NCBI RefSeq assembly: GCF_003025615.1
Contig: NZ_PYMJ01000001.1
Span: forward strand, 62,001 to 126,000
Direction: 5' to 3'
Source: Photobacterium frigidiphilum
GTDB taxonomy: Bacteria; Pseudomonadota; Gammaproteobacteria; Enterobacterales; Vibrionaceae
DNA length: 64,000 bases
Shown here: piece by piece, positions 29,296 through 37,499 of the stretch
Layout of the letters: the number at the start of each line of letters is the position of its first letter
How positions within the stretch are numbered: the first letter of the stretch is position 1
Translations under genes and position numbers: made by a program
Notes under the pieces: model-generated
The model's database searches: none
What the model was told of the DNA's origin: nothing
Seen by the model: the letters and a program-made list of their open reading frames with translations, nothing else

Positions 29296-29974
29296 TGAGG
29301 GTTGCTTGATACGCGGTTACACGAATAAAGTGCACAATATCTTGAGTAAATAGCTCTACGGTTTCTTTAATCTGTTCGTATTCAAGATCAACATCATCAT
29401 TTTCTAAAATGCCTTTGGCTAAAATGACACCAACTCGCTCAGCCAATACTTCTTCAGTCTGACTATCAATAAGCTGAGATTCTACAAGAATACGAACATT
29501 TCGATCGCGGGTGCCAAGTAATGCTTTAGCGCTTCCAATTAATGCACCATAAGGAAGTACTTCTGTAATTTGAAGATCTTCAAAATCAGTACTAGCACGG
29601 CTGATCATGATATTCAGCGTCGCTGTATCTGCACCTGCTTTATTAACAACCTCGACTCCACGTGTGAGTTCTTGCTTAACGATCGTTGTTAATCGTTCAG
29701 ATACTTTATCTAGCACGCGTTCTGGGATTTGGCGTACCGCTTTCGCATTTTGGTGAATACCAACGTCATTAATCAGTATTTTATTATATTCAGAAGCCTC
29801 CACTGTCGGAGATACCCACTGTAGGCCTGTCGCATCTTCTATGTATTCAACTTCAACCAATTTATCATTATTCTTAATAAATTGAGTTTGTCGTTCATCT
29901 TCTGTCGGTAGACGACTTGAACAACCAAGAAGAACGAGTGAAAAGCTTATAATAGACAATAGTTTAATATTCAT
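29276..29974 (-). CDS. DUF3313-type lipoprotein
   Basis: This 232-residue protein begins with a lipoprotein signal peptide (MNIKLLSIISFSLVLLGCSS); the Cys in LLGC is the lipidation site. The mature part resembles the DUF3313 family of predicted outer-membrane lipoproteins (SEYNKILINDVGI, VGVILAKG). With Ser after the Cys and no Asp at +2, export to the outer membrane by Lol is expected. Function is unknown. It is divergent from cobT. Confidence 0.75.
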   Translation of the reverse strand: MNIKLLSIISFSLVLLGCSSRLPTEDERQTQFIKNNDKLVEVEYIEDATGLQWVSPTVEASEYNKILINDVGIHQNAKAVRQIPERVLDKVSERLTTIVKQELTRGVEVVNKAGADTATLNIMISRASTDFEDLQITEVLPYGALIGSAKALLGTRDRNVRILVESQLIDSQTEEVLAERVGVILAKGILENDDVDLEYEQIKETVELFTQDIVHFIRVTAYQATLNEKEQS

Positions 29975-30201
29975 ACGTCACTATACAATTGGTTAAATAC
30001 CACATAATTAGAACACTATACGGTTAATGCTTTCAAGCACTATTTTGCAACCACGCGGTGCGTTTAAAAATATAATTCCCATATTTACTATTTCGCCATT
30101 GCTTTGCCAGCTTTGCTGCCGCAAAATTTCAACTCGCTTCGTTGCGTTAAACGGTATGCCGTCATAAACGTTATCTTGCCAGAACAAGGAAATCTGCACG
30201 T
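29975..30201. other. gap between the lipoprotein gene and cobT
   Basis: The region holds divergent promoters. It contains a short hairpin (ACGG-TATG-CCGT near 30150). I could not recognise the conserved core of a cobalamin riboswitch, and the space is barely long enough for one. Confidence 0.4.
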
Positions 30202-31230
30202 ATGTTTACCATCACTCAGCCTGATACTCAGCCATCCGACCATATTCAACACAAAATAGATAACAAGACAAAACCGTTAGGGGCATTAGGTCAATTAGAA
30301 GCTGTCGCATTACAACTGGCTTTAATCCAACAAACTGAAAAAATTGAAATAAGGCACCCACACCTACTTGTTTTTGCCGGCGACCACGGCATTGCTCAAC
30401 ATGGCCTTAGTATTGCGCCTAGTGAAGTCACGGCACAAATGGTGGCAAATTTTCTCGCTGGTGGCGCTGCGATTAATTGTTTTTGCCGAACAAACGACAT
30501 GGCATTAAAAGTGATAGATGCTGGTATTAAAGTCGAACCAGAAGATCACCCTAACTTAATAAAGCAACGTCTTGGGCATGGTACAGAAGATTTCAGCCAA
30601 TACGCAGCGATGACAGACAACACAGTTTTACAAGCCTTAGAATACGGTGCAAACGTTGTAGAAGTGCTAAATCAGCAATCTTGTAACCTTGTCGGCTTTG
30701 GTGAGATGGGCATTGGTAATACCAGCAGTGCTGCTGCCATCATGGCGGCATTATTGAATATACCAGCAGATGAATGTGTAGGGCGCGGGACAGGTATCGA
30801 TGATCAGCAGCTACAACGTAAAGTCGACCTTATAACCCAAGCGTTGGATTTGCATGCAGAGCAATTATCTGATCCTTTATCAATTCTAGCCAACGTCGGT
30901 GGGTTTGAAATTGCTCAAATCGTTGGTGGAATGCTAAAGGCCGCTGAAAATAAGATGACAGTATTGGTTGATGGCTTCATTTCCACAGCTGCCGCCATGC
31001 TTGCCGTTTCAATGTACCCCGAAGCAAATCATTACTTTATTTATTGCCATTGCTCTGACGAATCAGGCCACCAGCGTATGCTCCAGCATTTAAATGCAAC
31101 ACCACTGCTTAGTTTAGGTTTACGCTTAGGTGAAGGGACTGGTGCCGCTTTAGCTCTACCACTACTACGCTCTGCCTGTTGTTTCTATAACGAAATGGCC
31201 AGTTTTGAAGATGCTGGAGTAACAGTGTGA
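30202..31230 (+). CDS. cobT: nicotinate-nucleotide--dimethylbenzimidazole phosphoribosyltransferase
   Basis: CobT makes alpha-ribazole phosphate, the lower-ligand precursor of cobalamin. The 342-residue protein shows the family core: KTKPLGALGQLE near the N-terminus, VFAGDHGIAQHGLS, GFGEMGIGNTSSAAA, and the C-terminal catalytic Glu in LRLGEGTGAALAL. It overlaps cobS by 4 bp, so the two are translationally coupled. The cluster is cobT-cobS-cobO; cobU (cobinamide kinase) is not in this window. Confidence 0.95.
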   Translation: MFTITQPDTQPSDHIQHKIDNKTKPLGALGQLEAVALQLALIQQTEKIEIRHPHLLVFAGDHGIAQHGLSIAPSEVTAQMVANFLAGGAAINCFCRTNDMALKVIDAGIKVEPEDHPNLIKQRLGHGTEDFSQYAAMTDNTVLQALEYGANVVEVLNQQSCNLVGFGEMGIGNTSSAAAIMAALLNIPADECVGRGTGIDDQQLQRKVDLITQALDLHAEQLSDPLSILANVGGFEIAQIVGGMLKAAENKMTVLVDGFISTAAAMLAVSMYPEANHYFIYCHCSDESGHQRMLQHLNATPLLSLGLRLGEGTGAALALPLLRSACCFYNEMASFEDAGVTV

Positions 31231-32063
31231 AGCTCCAACCAGATAGCCAAGCTAGCACTCAACATACAGACACAACTAACAGCCTAAAAACCATCGGTTT
31301 CAAGCGCCAATGGCAAATTTTTCTGGTGGCTCTGGCTTTTTTTACCCGTATTCCTATTCCTGAAAGTACGCCTTACTCACCAGAAAGGCTCAACCAAGCA
31401 AACCGTTATTTTGGCGCTGTGGGTATTATTATCGGCTTATTAACAGCGCTAACATATTGGGTTTTCGTGCAAATATTCCCCATCGAGCTTGCTGTTGCTG
31501 CCGCGATTATTTGCGGATTATTATTAACAGGAGCATTTCATGAAGATGGCTTAGCGGATGTTTTTGATGGATTTGGCGGTGGTTGGTCTGTCGAACAAAA
31601 GCTAAACATAATGAAAGATTCACGCCTTGGTACATATGGTGCGTCTGCTTTGGTTATGATGCTCGGGTGCAGATGGGCAGTGTTAATTGGGTTGGCAAAA
31701 ATTGATATATTGCTACCAGCAGGGCTATTGATAGTGATGCATACGTTAAGTCGAATCTGTGCAGCAAGCCTGATATTTTCTTATCCATATGTAAGAGCGG
31801 ATCAAGATAGCAAAGTAAAACCATTAGCTAATCAGCAAAGCCAACACGATTTGTGGGTTTTAATTGCCACAGGATTGATTATATTACTACTCTTGCCTTT
31901 AGAGATGGCTATCACCTTAACGTTAGTTTTACTTGTTGTTCGTTGGCTCTGTGGTAAATGGTTCCAACAACAATTGGGTGGCTATACTGGCGATTGCTTG
32001 GGGGCTGCACAACAAATAGCGGAACTTATGGGCTACCTAACCTTGCTAGCTTGGCTTTCATAA
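31227..32063 (+). CDS. cobS: adenosylcobinamide-GDP ribazoletransferase (cobalamin synthase)
   Basis: CobS is an inner-membrane enzyme joining adenosylcobinamide-GDP and alpha-ribazole to give cobalamin. The 278-residue protein has the invariant FHEDGLADVFDGFGGG active-site block, KDSRLGTYGA and several membrane helices. The GTG start lies within the cobT stop region (GTGA overlap). The first 25 residues are extra compared with typical family starts at QWQIFLVALAFFTRIP and may be unstructured or mis-called. Confidence 0.93.
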   Translation: MKLQPDSQASTQHTDTTNSLKTIGFKRQWQIFLVALAFFTRIPIPESTPYSPERLNQANRYFGAVGIIIGLLTALTYWVFVQIFPIELAVAAAIICGLLLTGAFHEDGLADVFDGFGGGWSVEQKLNIMKDSRLGTYGASALVMMLGCRWAVLIGLAKIDILLPAGLLIVMHTLSRICAASLIFSYPYVRADQDSKVKPLANQQSQHDLWVLIATGLIILLLLPLEMAITLTLVLLVVRWLCGKWFQQQLGGYTGDCLGAAQQIAELMGYLTLLAWLS

Positions 32064-32098
32064 AATAAACACATCAATAAAAATAAAGAGGAAAACCC

Positions 32099-32704
32099 AT
32101 GGTTGATCAAACCAACAAGGACAAACGCTATAAATCACGCCAAGAGAAAGTAAAAGCCGATATCGATGCTCGTGTTGAAGCCGCTCAAGAAGAAAAAGGG
32201 CTTTTCCTCATTATTACGGGTAACGGTAAAGGCAAATCAACCTCAGGTTTTGGTATGATTGCCCGTGCTGTGGGTCATGGTTTTAAATGTGGTGTTGGGC
32301 AATTCATTAAAGGCACTTGGGACTGTGGCGAGCGCAACCTACTTGAACAACACGGCGTACACTTTTCTGTAATGGCAACCGGGTTTACTTGGGAAACACA
32401 GAATAAAGAAACAGATAAAGCTGCCGCTCAAAAAACGTGGGCAGAATGTAAAGCAATGCTCGCTGATGATAGCTATGACGTTGTTCTACTCGACGAGATG
32501 ACCTATATGGTGACTTACGGCTATGTGGAGTTAGAAGAGGTTGTAGAGGCAATTAACAACCGTCCAAATATGCAGTCGGTTATCATTACAGGTCGAGCAG
32601 CGCATCGTACATTAATTGAAATGGCAGATACGGTATCAGAAGTAAAAAGCGTAAAGCATGCCTTTGAAAGCGGTGTTAAAGCACGTAAAGGTGTTGACTG
32701 GTAA
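32099..32704 (+). CDS. cobO: cob(I)yrinic acid a,c-diamide adenosyltransferase
   Basis: CobO/BtuR/CobA-type ATP:corrinoid adenosyltransferase transfers the adenosyl group to reduced corrinoids. The 201-residue protein has the modified P-loop ITGNGKGKSTSGFG, VGQFIKGTW, and VLLDEMTYMV typical of this family. A GAGG ribosome site precedes the ATG. It is 35 bp after cobS and ends the salvage operon with a terminator at 32735. It is also called btuR. Confidence 0.94.
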   Translation: MVDQTNKDKRYKSRQEKVKADIDARVEAAQEEKGLFLIITGNGKGKSTSGFGMIARAVGHGFKCGVGQFIKGTWDCGERNLLEQHGVHFSVMATGFTWETQNKETDKAAAQKTWAECKAMLADDSYDVVLLDEMTYMVTYGYVELEEVVEAINNRPNMQSVIITGRAAHRTLIEMADTVSEVKSVKHAFESGVKARKGVDW

Positions 32705-32734
32705 TTAAGCAGCAACGTTAATTTCCAGATTAAA

Positions 32735-32764
32735 GAGGTAACACCAATGTGTTGCCTTTTTTAT
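32735..32764 (+). terminator. terminator of the cobT-cobS-cobO operon
   Basis: AGGTAACAC and GTGTTGCCT form a 9-bp stem (one G-U) with a CAAT loop, followed by a T-run. Confidence 0.8.
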
Positions 32765-32877
32765 TTATCATCAAAAGTGATTATTTTCTTTCTCTATCTA
32801 TTTCCTATTTCTATAATCTCGACTTATTATTCCTAAAAGCCGTAAAAAGCGGTTAGCACATTGTTTCCGGAGAATTT

Positions 32878-33312
32878 ATGCCTTCCCAGTTACCAAAGAG
32901 CTTTAGTAAACCTTTTCTCAAAGTATTTCACATTCTTGAAGCGATCCTGCTGGTTGCCATAACCTTAGCCACCTTGTTTGCCATGGTTAATGAGTTTGTT
33001 CACGTCATTATCCAAAAAGATATCCAGCTTACCGACATTTTATTAATGTTTATTTATCTGGAAGTATTGGCCATGGTGCAGCAATTTGTCGCCCACGGTA
33101 AAATTCCGGTACGCTACCCTATCTACATTGCGATAATGGCGATTGCGCGCTATATCACGCTAGGCATGAAAGAGTTAGATGGGGTTTTAGTGGTATGGCT
33201 AGCACTCGCCGCCTTTATTCTTGCAGCTGCAACGTTAATGATCCGTATTGGTCATCATTATTGGCCTTATGAAGCAGTAACAGACCCATTAAAGAAACAG
33301 TCTGATGACTAA
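32878..33312 (+). CDS. psiE: phosphate-starvation-inducible protein PsiE
   Basis: PsiE is a small inner-membrane protein of unknown biochemical role, induced by phosphate starvation in E. coli. The 144-residue protein has four predicted membrane helices and family motifs FVHVIIQKDIQLTDILLMFIYLEVLAMV and HGKIPVRYPIYIAI. A CGGAG ribosome site lies 6 nt before the ATG. It is flanked by terminators on both sides, so it is a single-gene unit. I see no obvious pho box. Confidence 0.88.
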   Translation: MPSQLPKSFSKPFLKVFHILEAILLVAITLATLFAMVNEFVHVIIQKDIQLTDILLMFIYLEVLAMVQQFVAHGKIPVRYPIYIAIMAIARYITLGMKELDGVLVVWLALAAFILAAATLMIRIGHHYWPYEAVTDPLKKQSDD

Positions 33313-33360
33313 AGGTTTATCAGGTACAATGCATTCCTAAATAGACATCTATTCGTAAAC

Positions 33361-33386
33361 AAAAAGGGAGCAATTGCTCCCTTTTT
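33361..33386. terminator. bidirectional terminator between psiE and the C4-dicarboxylate transporter
   Basis: AAAAAGGGAGCAA and TTGCTCCCTTTTT form a perfect 26-bp palindrome between two convergent genes. Confidence 0.85.
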
Positions 33387-33422
33387 CTATTCTATAAAAT
33401 CAGAGTTCTAAATTATAACAAC

Positions 33423-34748
33423 CTACACAACAATTTGTGCGATGGTATAGCCGATCATACACGCCGATATCACACCAATAAGACCTGGCATCATAAAGCT
33501 GTGGTTAAAATAGTACTTACCTATCTTTGTTGTACCCGTGACATCAAAGTTACACGTTGCGATGTCTGACGGATAATTAGGAATAAAGAAATAACCGTAA
33601 GTTGCAGGCATTAAGCCAATCAATAGCGCAGGGTTAAGCCCCATAGCAACACCAACAGGCAACATCATACGCGCAGTTGCTGCTTGGCTATTCACCACAA
33701 CAGAAACAATGAATAGTGCTAGTGCAAAAGTCCAAGGATAACCTTGTACCATCTCGGTAATACCCGATTTAAACGATGGCATTGCATACTGGAAGTAAGT
33801 ATCACTCATCCACGCGATACCGAAGATGGCAATTGCCGCCACCATGCCCGATTTAAATACCACACCTTCAGGTACTTTCTGTACGTTGGTACGCGTAACA
33901 AGCAGGATTAAGCCACCAAAGCCCAGCATCATCATCTGAATAATCAATGACATCGAAATCGGTTTAGTTCCCTCACCTATCGTGCGGATCTCGGGCACCA
34001 TCGCCACAACCACAATTGTAGCTAATGCCAAAATAAATAGCAGTACCGCATGTTTTGAAGACGATGGCAGCTTTTCATCAAGAGATGTTGACGTCGTATG
34101 AAGAATTTTATCACGCCATAATGGATCTTGTAGACGACGCTGATATTCAGGGTCATCATTTAACTCTTTACCACGACGTAAACTATATAGGGATAATAAA
34201 ATGGTACCCAATAACGTTGAAGGCACAGTTACCATTAAAATCGTTAGCAGGTGGATACTTTCATCAAGGCCAGATAGCACGGCTAAATAGTACACAACCG
34301 CAGCAGAAATTGGACTTGCAGTAATTGCGAGCTGCGATGCAACAGATGATGCCGCCATTGGACGCTCTGGTCGAATGCCATTCTTCAGTGCCACATCACC
34401 AATAATCGGCATAATAGAGTAAACCGCATGACCAGTACCCAGCATAAAAGTCATGGTATAAGTGACAAGCGGACCGAGGATGGTCACACGCTTAGGGTTA
34501 CTACGTAAAATGCGTTCGGCAATTTGTAACATATACTTTAAGCCACCGGCCGCTTCTAGAATAGAAGCACAAGTAACTACAGCAAGAATAATTAACATTA
34601 CCGTGATCGGTGGCGAGGTAGGTGGCATTCTAAAGATGAACACTTCAACCAACAAACCTAAACCCGAAACGACGCCTAAACCAATGCCACCAAAACGGCT
34701 ACCGGCATATAAGACGAGAAGGAGGAATAAAAATTCCAAATACAGCAT
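33423..34748 (-). CDS. anaerobic C4-dicarboxylate transporter (Dcu family)
   Basis: Dcu transporters exchange fumarate, aspartate, malate and succinate across the inner membrane during anaerobic growth. The protein of about 441 residues has the family pattern YGSRxGGIGLG, GTGHAVYSIMPIIGDVALKNGIRPERPMAASSVASQ and a C-terminal NYPSDIA/NHSFMMPGLIG block. GTGHxVY and IRPERPMAASS favour DcuB, while ITASPISAAVVY resembles DcuA, so no symbol is assigned. Start choice: ATG at 34748 has GGAG 9 nt upstream; the ATG at 34763 is part of that ribosome site. A perfect FNR-type palindrome lies 92 bp upstream. Confidence 0.92.
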   Translation of the reverse strand: MLYLEFLFLLLVLYAGSRFGGIGLGVVSGLGLLVEVFIFRMPPTSPPITVMLIILAVVTCASILEAAGGLKYMLQIAERILRSNPKRVTILGPLVTYTMTFMLGTGHAVYSIMPIIGDVALKNGIRPERPMAASSVASQLAITASPISAAVVYYLAVLSGLDESIHLLTILMVTVPSTLLGTILLSLYSLRRGKELNDDPEYQRRLQDPLWRDKILHTTSTSLDEKLPSSSKHAVLLFILALATIVVVAMVPEIRTIGEGTKPISMSLIIQMMMLGFGGLILLVTRTNVQKVPEGVVFKSGMVAAIAIFGIAWMSDTYFQYAMPSFKSGITEMVQGYPWTFALALFIVSVVVNSQAATARMMLPVGVAMGLNPALLIGLMPATYGYFFIPNYPSDIATCNFDVTGTTKIGKYYFNHSFMMPGLIGVISACMIGYTIAQIVV

Positions 34749-34839
34749 ACTCGTTATCTCCATATATCGAAAAATGCGATCTCAACATAAGACCTTTAAT
34801 ACTTTAGGAGTATCTTGGCAGCTGTATAACACTTCACTA

Positions 34840-34853
34840 TTGATAGAAATCAA
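34840..34853 (-). promoter_or_regulatory. FNR-type box upstream of the C4-dicarboxylate transporter gene
   Basis: TTGAT-AGAA-ATCAA is a perfect FNR consensus palindrome. A GATACT hexamer (34809-34814, minus strand) is a possible -10, which would place the box near -44; no better class II hexamer was seen. Confidence 0.6.
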
Positions 34854-35111
34854 TTAATTAAAAAAATCATTTATTGGAAAAGTAATGTGTGATCCTACTC
34901 TTAGAAACAACGTTCTATAAAAATAGAAACGCTACAATACTTTTTGTAACAATTCACCAAATATTCGATCATATGCAACATTTAGCGCGGCGTGATTTAT
35001 GTGGCACATAAAAAACATTAACATCAATAGGAAACAAATTGATTATGAAATAAAAAAGCTAACACAGCTTTATCACCGTATTAACTTTTAATTTTGTATG
35101 AAGAAAAACCG
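34854..35111. other. AT-rich gap between the Dcu gene and the membrane hydrolase gene
   Basis: No gene is seen. Together with 34749-34853 it makes 363 bp containing the Dcu promoter region and the 3' end of the upstream minus-strand unit. I found no clear terminator for the gene ending at 35112. Confidence 0.4.
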
Positions 35112-36152
35112 TTATAACAAGCGATTCAGGTCATCAGGGCATTCTTTAATATGACATAAATTTGCATTAATATTTTGATTCCCTAATAAGCGCAACCATA
35201 ATGCGGGTAAATGTTTGGGTCTGACCCGCTTCTCTTCCATTTTTTCAGGCGATAACATTTTCCATTCATCATTATTACTTTCCTGAGCAAACGCAAAACT
35301 AAACGGTAGGTATTCAGCCATTCCTAAACGTAAATCCGTCACGATTAATTTGTCATCAATTTGTTGATAACGAACAAATTGATCGCTGAACTTTTCAAGC
35401 ATAAGCAAACGTTCAGACTTTTCATTCAACAACCACTCACCACGGGGCTTGGCAATAAAATCAATCGTCTTATCTTTATCTAATAACGACGTTAACCCTT
35501 CCCAATACGTATCACCATCTAATACAACGACACGCCACAGCACAGTATTCACAGGGGTTGGGGCAATAAATACAGGTTTACTTTCAAGTGGTGTACCCGC
35601 TAAATCCCCTTCAACTCTCGACTCGACAAGTTGCAAAGCAATCACTGACCACGCTAAATACACTGTCGAGATAGCGAGCCCTATTCCACATAGCTTTGCC
35701 ATTTTCTCTCGCCAAAAAAGGCTAGCAAAAATCACCACGAGCAAGGGTATGGTATAAAGTGGATCGATAATGAAGATACTTGATACCGCAAAACTAATAT
35801 CAAACGGCCAAAGCAGTTGAGTGCCATAAGAGGTAAACGCATCGAGTAGCGGGTGCGTGATAAGACAAGCTGCAATAAGCAGCCAAAGCTGAGTAAAAGA
35901 GAAACGAGAAGGACGCCACTGCTGCCAAGCTTGTGCTAACAGCCAAGAAAACGGTAACAGGATAAATAATGAATGACTAAAACCACGGTGTTTCACCATA
36001 TCTGAAACAGGATCACCATAGCCAATCAACACATCGAGATCAGGAATCGTACCTAATGCAGCACCTGTCAGTAATATTTTTGGGGAACTTTTCTTCCCGG
36101 CAACAACTGCAGCAACCGCAGCACCTAACGCAGCTTGTGTAACTGAATCCAA
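35112..36152 (-). CDS. inner-membrane metal-dependent hydrolase (YdjM/DUF457-like)
   Basis: The protein has the N-terminal membrane hydrolase domain of the YdjM/DUF457 family: MDSVTQAALGAAVA, GTIPDLDVLIGY, HRGFSHS and HPLLDAFTSYGTQLLWPF supply the conserved Asp/His residues, within five or so membrane helices. A soluble C-terminal part of about 160 residues has no recognised domain. Start choice: TTG at 36152 (346 residues) has AGGAG 7 nt upstream and restores the usual family N-terminus; the ATG at 36188 lies upstream of that site. Function is unknown. Confidence 0.8.
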   Translation of the reverse strand: MDSVTQAALGAAVAAVVAGKKSSPKILLTGAALGTIPDLDVLIGYGDPVSDMVKHRGFSHSLFILLPFSWLLAQAWQQWRPSRFSFTQLWLLIAACLITHPLLDAFTSYGTQLLWPFDISFAVSSIFIIDPLYTIPLLVVIFASLFWREKMAKLCGIGLAISTVYLAWSVIALQLVESRVEGDLAGTPLESKPVFIAPTPVNTVLWRVVVLDGDTYWEGLTSLLDKDKTIDFIAKPRGEWLLNEKSERLLMLEKFSDQFVRYQQIDDKLIVTDLRLGMAEYLPFSFAFAQESNNDEWKMLSPEKMEEKRVRPKHLPALWLRLLGNQNINANLCHIKECPDDLNRLL

Positions 36153-36431
36153 CCACCTTCTCCTTTTTTCTAAGCACATTGCAATCACATTGCAAATAGA
36201 TGCCTTATAAATACACGAACTGAAGACTCCTATAATAACGACTGAAAAGTAAATAGAAAGTCATACTTTTGATTGGAAAACAAAATAAAATCAACACTAA
36301 TTTAACATTTCAACCAAAAACCACTTACAAATTTAAAGACAACGACTATTCTTATTTTATCGCCACTTAATTACTATTTAATTGTTGTCGTTTGATACAA
36401 AGGAATTTGAATTATAAGAGGATATCAACCT

Positions 36432-36755
36432 ATGGCTAAACAGTGTCCATGCTGTAATAAACACCTTGATGTACCAGCACTGAAAGATATTGAAAAAAAT
36501 TTCAGATGCTCGCATTGCGATGCAAGTTTAACCCATAGTGAAATACAAATTATTTCATATGGTGCTATTTACCTTTTTGTTGTCACTTCACTCCTAATAT
36601 TACTCGGTGTAAATGCTTTCTTTGCTACCGCTATTGCATTTGTCACTTACCATTTTCTACGCCCAGTAATCATTGAACCTAAACTTGATATTAAATTAAG
36701 TTATGTACCTAAAATTAAAGGCTTAATGCCGTTTAAATCAAATAATAGTCTTTAA
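36432..36755 (+). CDS. small zinc-ribbon membrane protein (hypothetical)
   Basis: This 107-residue protein starts with a zinc-ribbon-like domain: cysteine pairs CPCC (5-8) and CSHC (26-29). Two membrane helices follow (about 42-62 and 64-80), then a basic tail (KIKGLMPFK). An AGAGG ribosome site lies 9 nt before the ATG. Similar small CXXC plus two-helix proteins are widespread and uncharacterised. It may be co-transcribed with the CBS gene 204 bp downstream. Confidence 0.7.
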   Translation: MAKQCPCCNKHLDVPALKDIEKNFRCSHCDASLTHSEIQIISYGAIYLFVVTSLLILLGVNAFFATAIAFVTYHFLRPVIIEPKLDIKLSYVPKIKGLMPFKSNNSL

Positions 36756-36959
36756 GGCTACTTTCTCATTTACGGCCACTAATTTTGTTACACAAAAAAC
36801 GCCCCCTCTTTTCACACCTTCACTTTTTAATCAAAGACTTAAAAAGTGAGAGTGAACAATCCGATTACTTTATGAACAATATGTGTCATCGATCGCAATT
36901 TAATACTGTTGATTTCGCTAGCTTAGATAAGGATACCCACAACCTAAAAGGAAACGCTA

Positions 36960-37418
36960 ATGCCAACAAAAGTATCTGAATATATGACGAGAAAAGTTGT
37001 CACTATCCAACCTGATACAGGACTACGTGAAGCATTTTTTTTAATGCGAGATAATGCAATTCGTCACTTACCAGTTACCAATATTGATGGTGAATTAATT
37101 GGTTTTATTAGTGACCGCGAATTACGGCGCCCCGGATGGGTTGATGAGTCGCCGGATATCGGTCATGAATATGACCTAACAGATGACCTACACGTGACTG
37201 ATGTTATGGTTAAAGATATCATTCATGTAAGAACATATGACACATTAACCAAAGCCGTCGGTACGATTCTTAATCACAGCATTAGCGCAGCCCCGGTGTT
37301 AGATAAAACGGGACAATTAGTCGGGATGCTATCTGCCGTTGATTTATTAAGTGCTTTCCAAGATACGTTAGAGTCACAGAAGACGCATAAAAATAAGAAC
37401 AAAAAAGCGCTGGCTTGA
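36960..37418 (+). CDS. CBS domain-containing protein
   Basis: This 152-residue protein consists of two CBS motifs forming one Bateman module: MTRKVVTIQPDTGLREAFFLM...HLPVTNIDGELIGFISDREL and VMVKDIIHVRTYDTLTKAVGTI...APVLDKTGQLVGMLSAVDLL. Such stand-alone pairs usually bind adenine nucleotides or c-di-AMP and regulate a partner. No transporter or enzyme domain is attached, so the partner is unknown. AAAGGA precedes the ATG. The C-terminus is Lys-rich. Confidence 0.85.
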   Translation: MPTKVSEYMTRKVVTIQPDTGLREAFFLMRDNAIRHLPVTNIDGELIGFISDRELRRPGWVDESPDIGHEYDLTDDLHVTDVMVKDIIHVRTYDTLTKAVGTILNHSISAAPVLDKTGQLVGMLSAVDLLSAFQDTLESQKTHKNKNKKALA

Positions 37419-37440
37419 TGATGTCGAGTAGAAAGTAGAA

Positions 37441-37482
37441 ACAAGAAAGGTGTGGCTAGCTGTCCGACACACCTTTCTTGTA
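37441..37482. terminator. inverted repeat between the CBS gene and yihY
   Basis: ACAAGAAAGGTGTG is perfectly complementary to CACACCTTTCTTGT around a 13-nt loop. There is no clear T-run, but its place between two convergent genes suggests a transcription end or 3' stabiliser. Confidence 0.55.
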
Positions 37483-37499
37483 CTAGAACTAGGATACTT

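Noticed and set aside
30008..30199. 63-codon minus-strand ORF in the cobT leader
   Set aside because: No ribosome site and no recognisable domain; it lies in the divergent promoter region.
36785..36979. 64-codon plus-strand ORF before the CBS gene
   Set aside because: TTG start, no ribosome site, odd composition, and it overlaps the CBS gene start, which has a good AAAGGA site.
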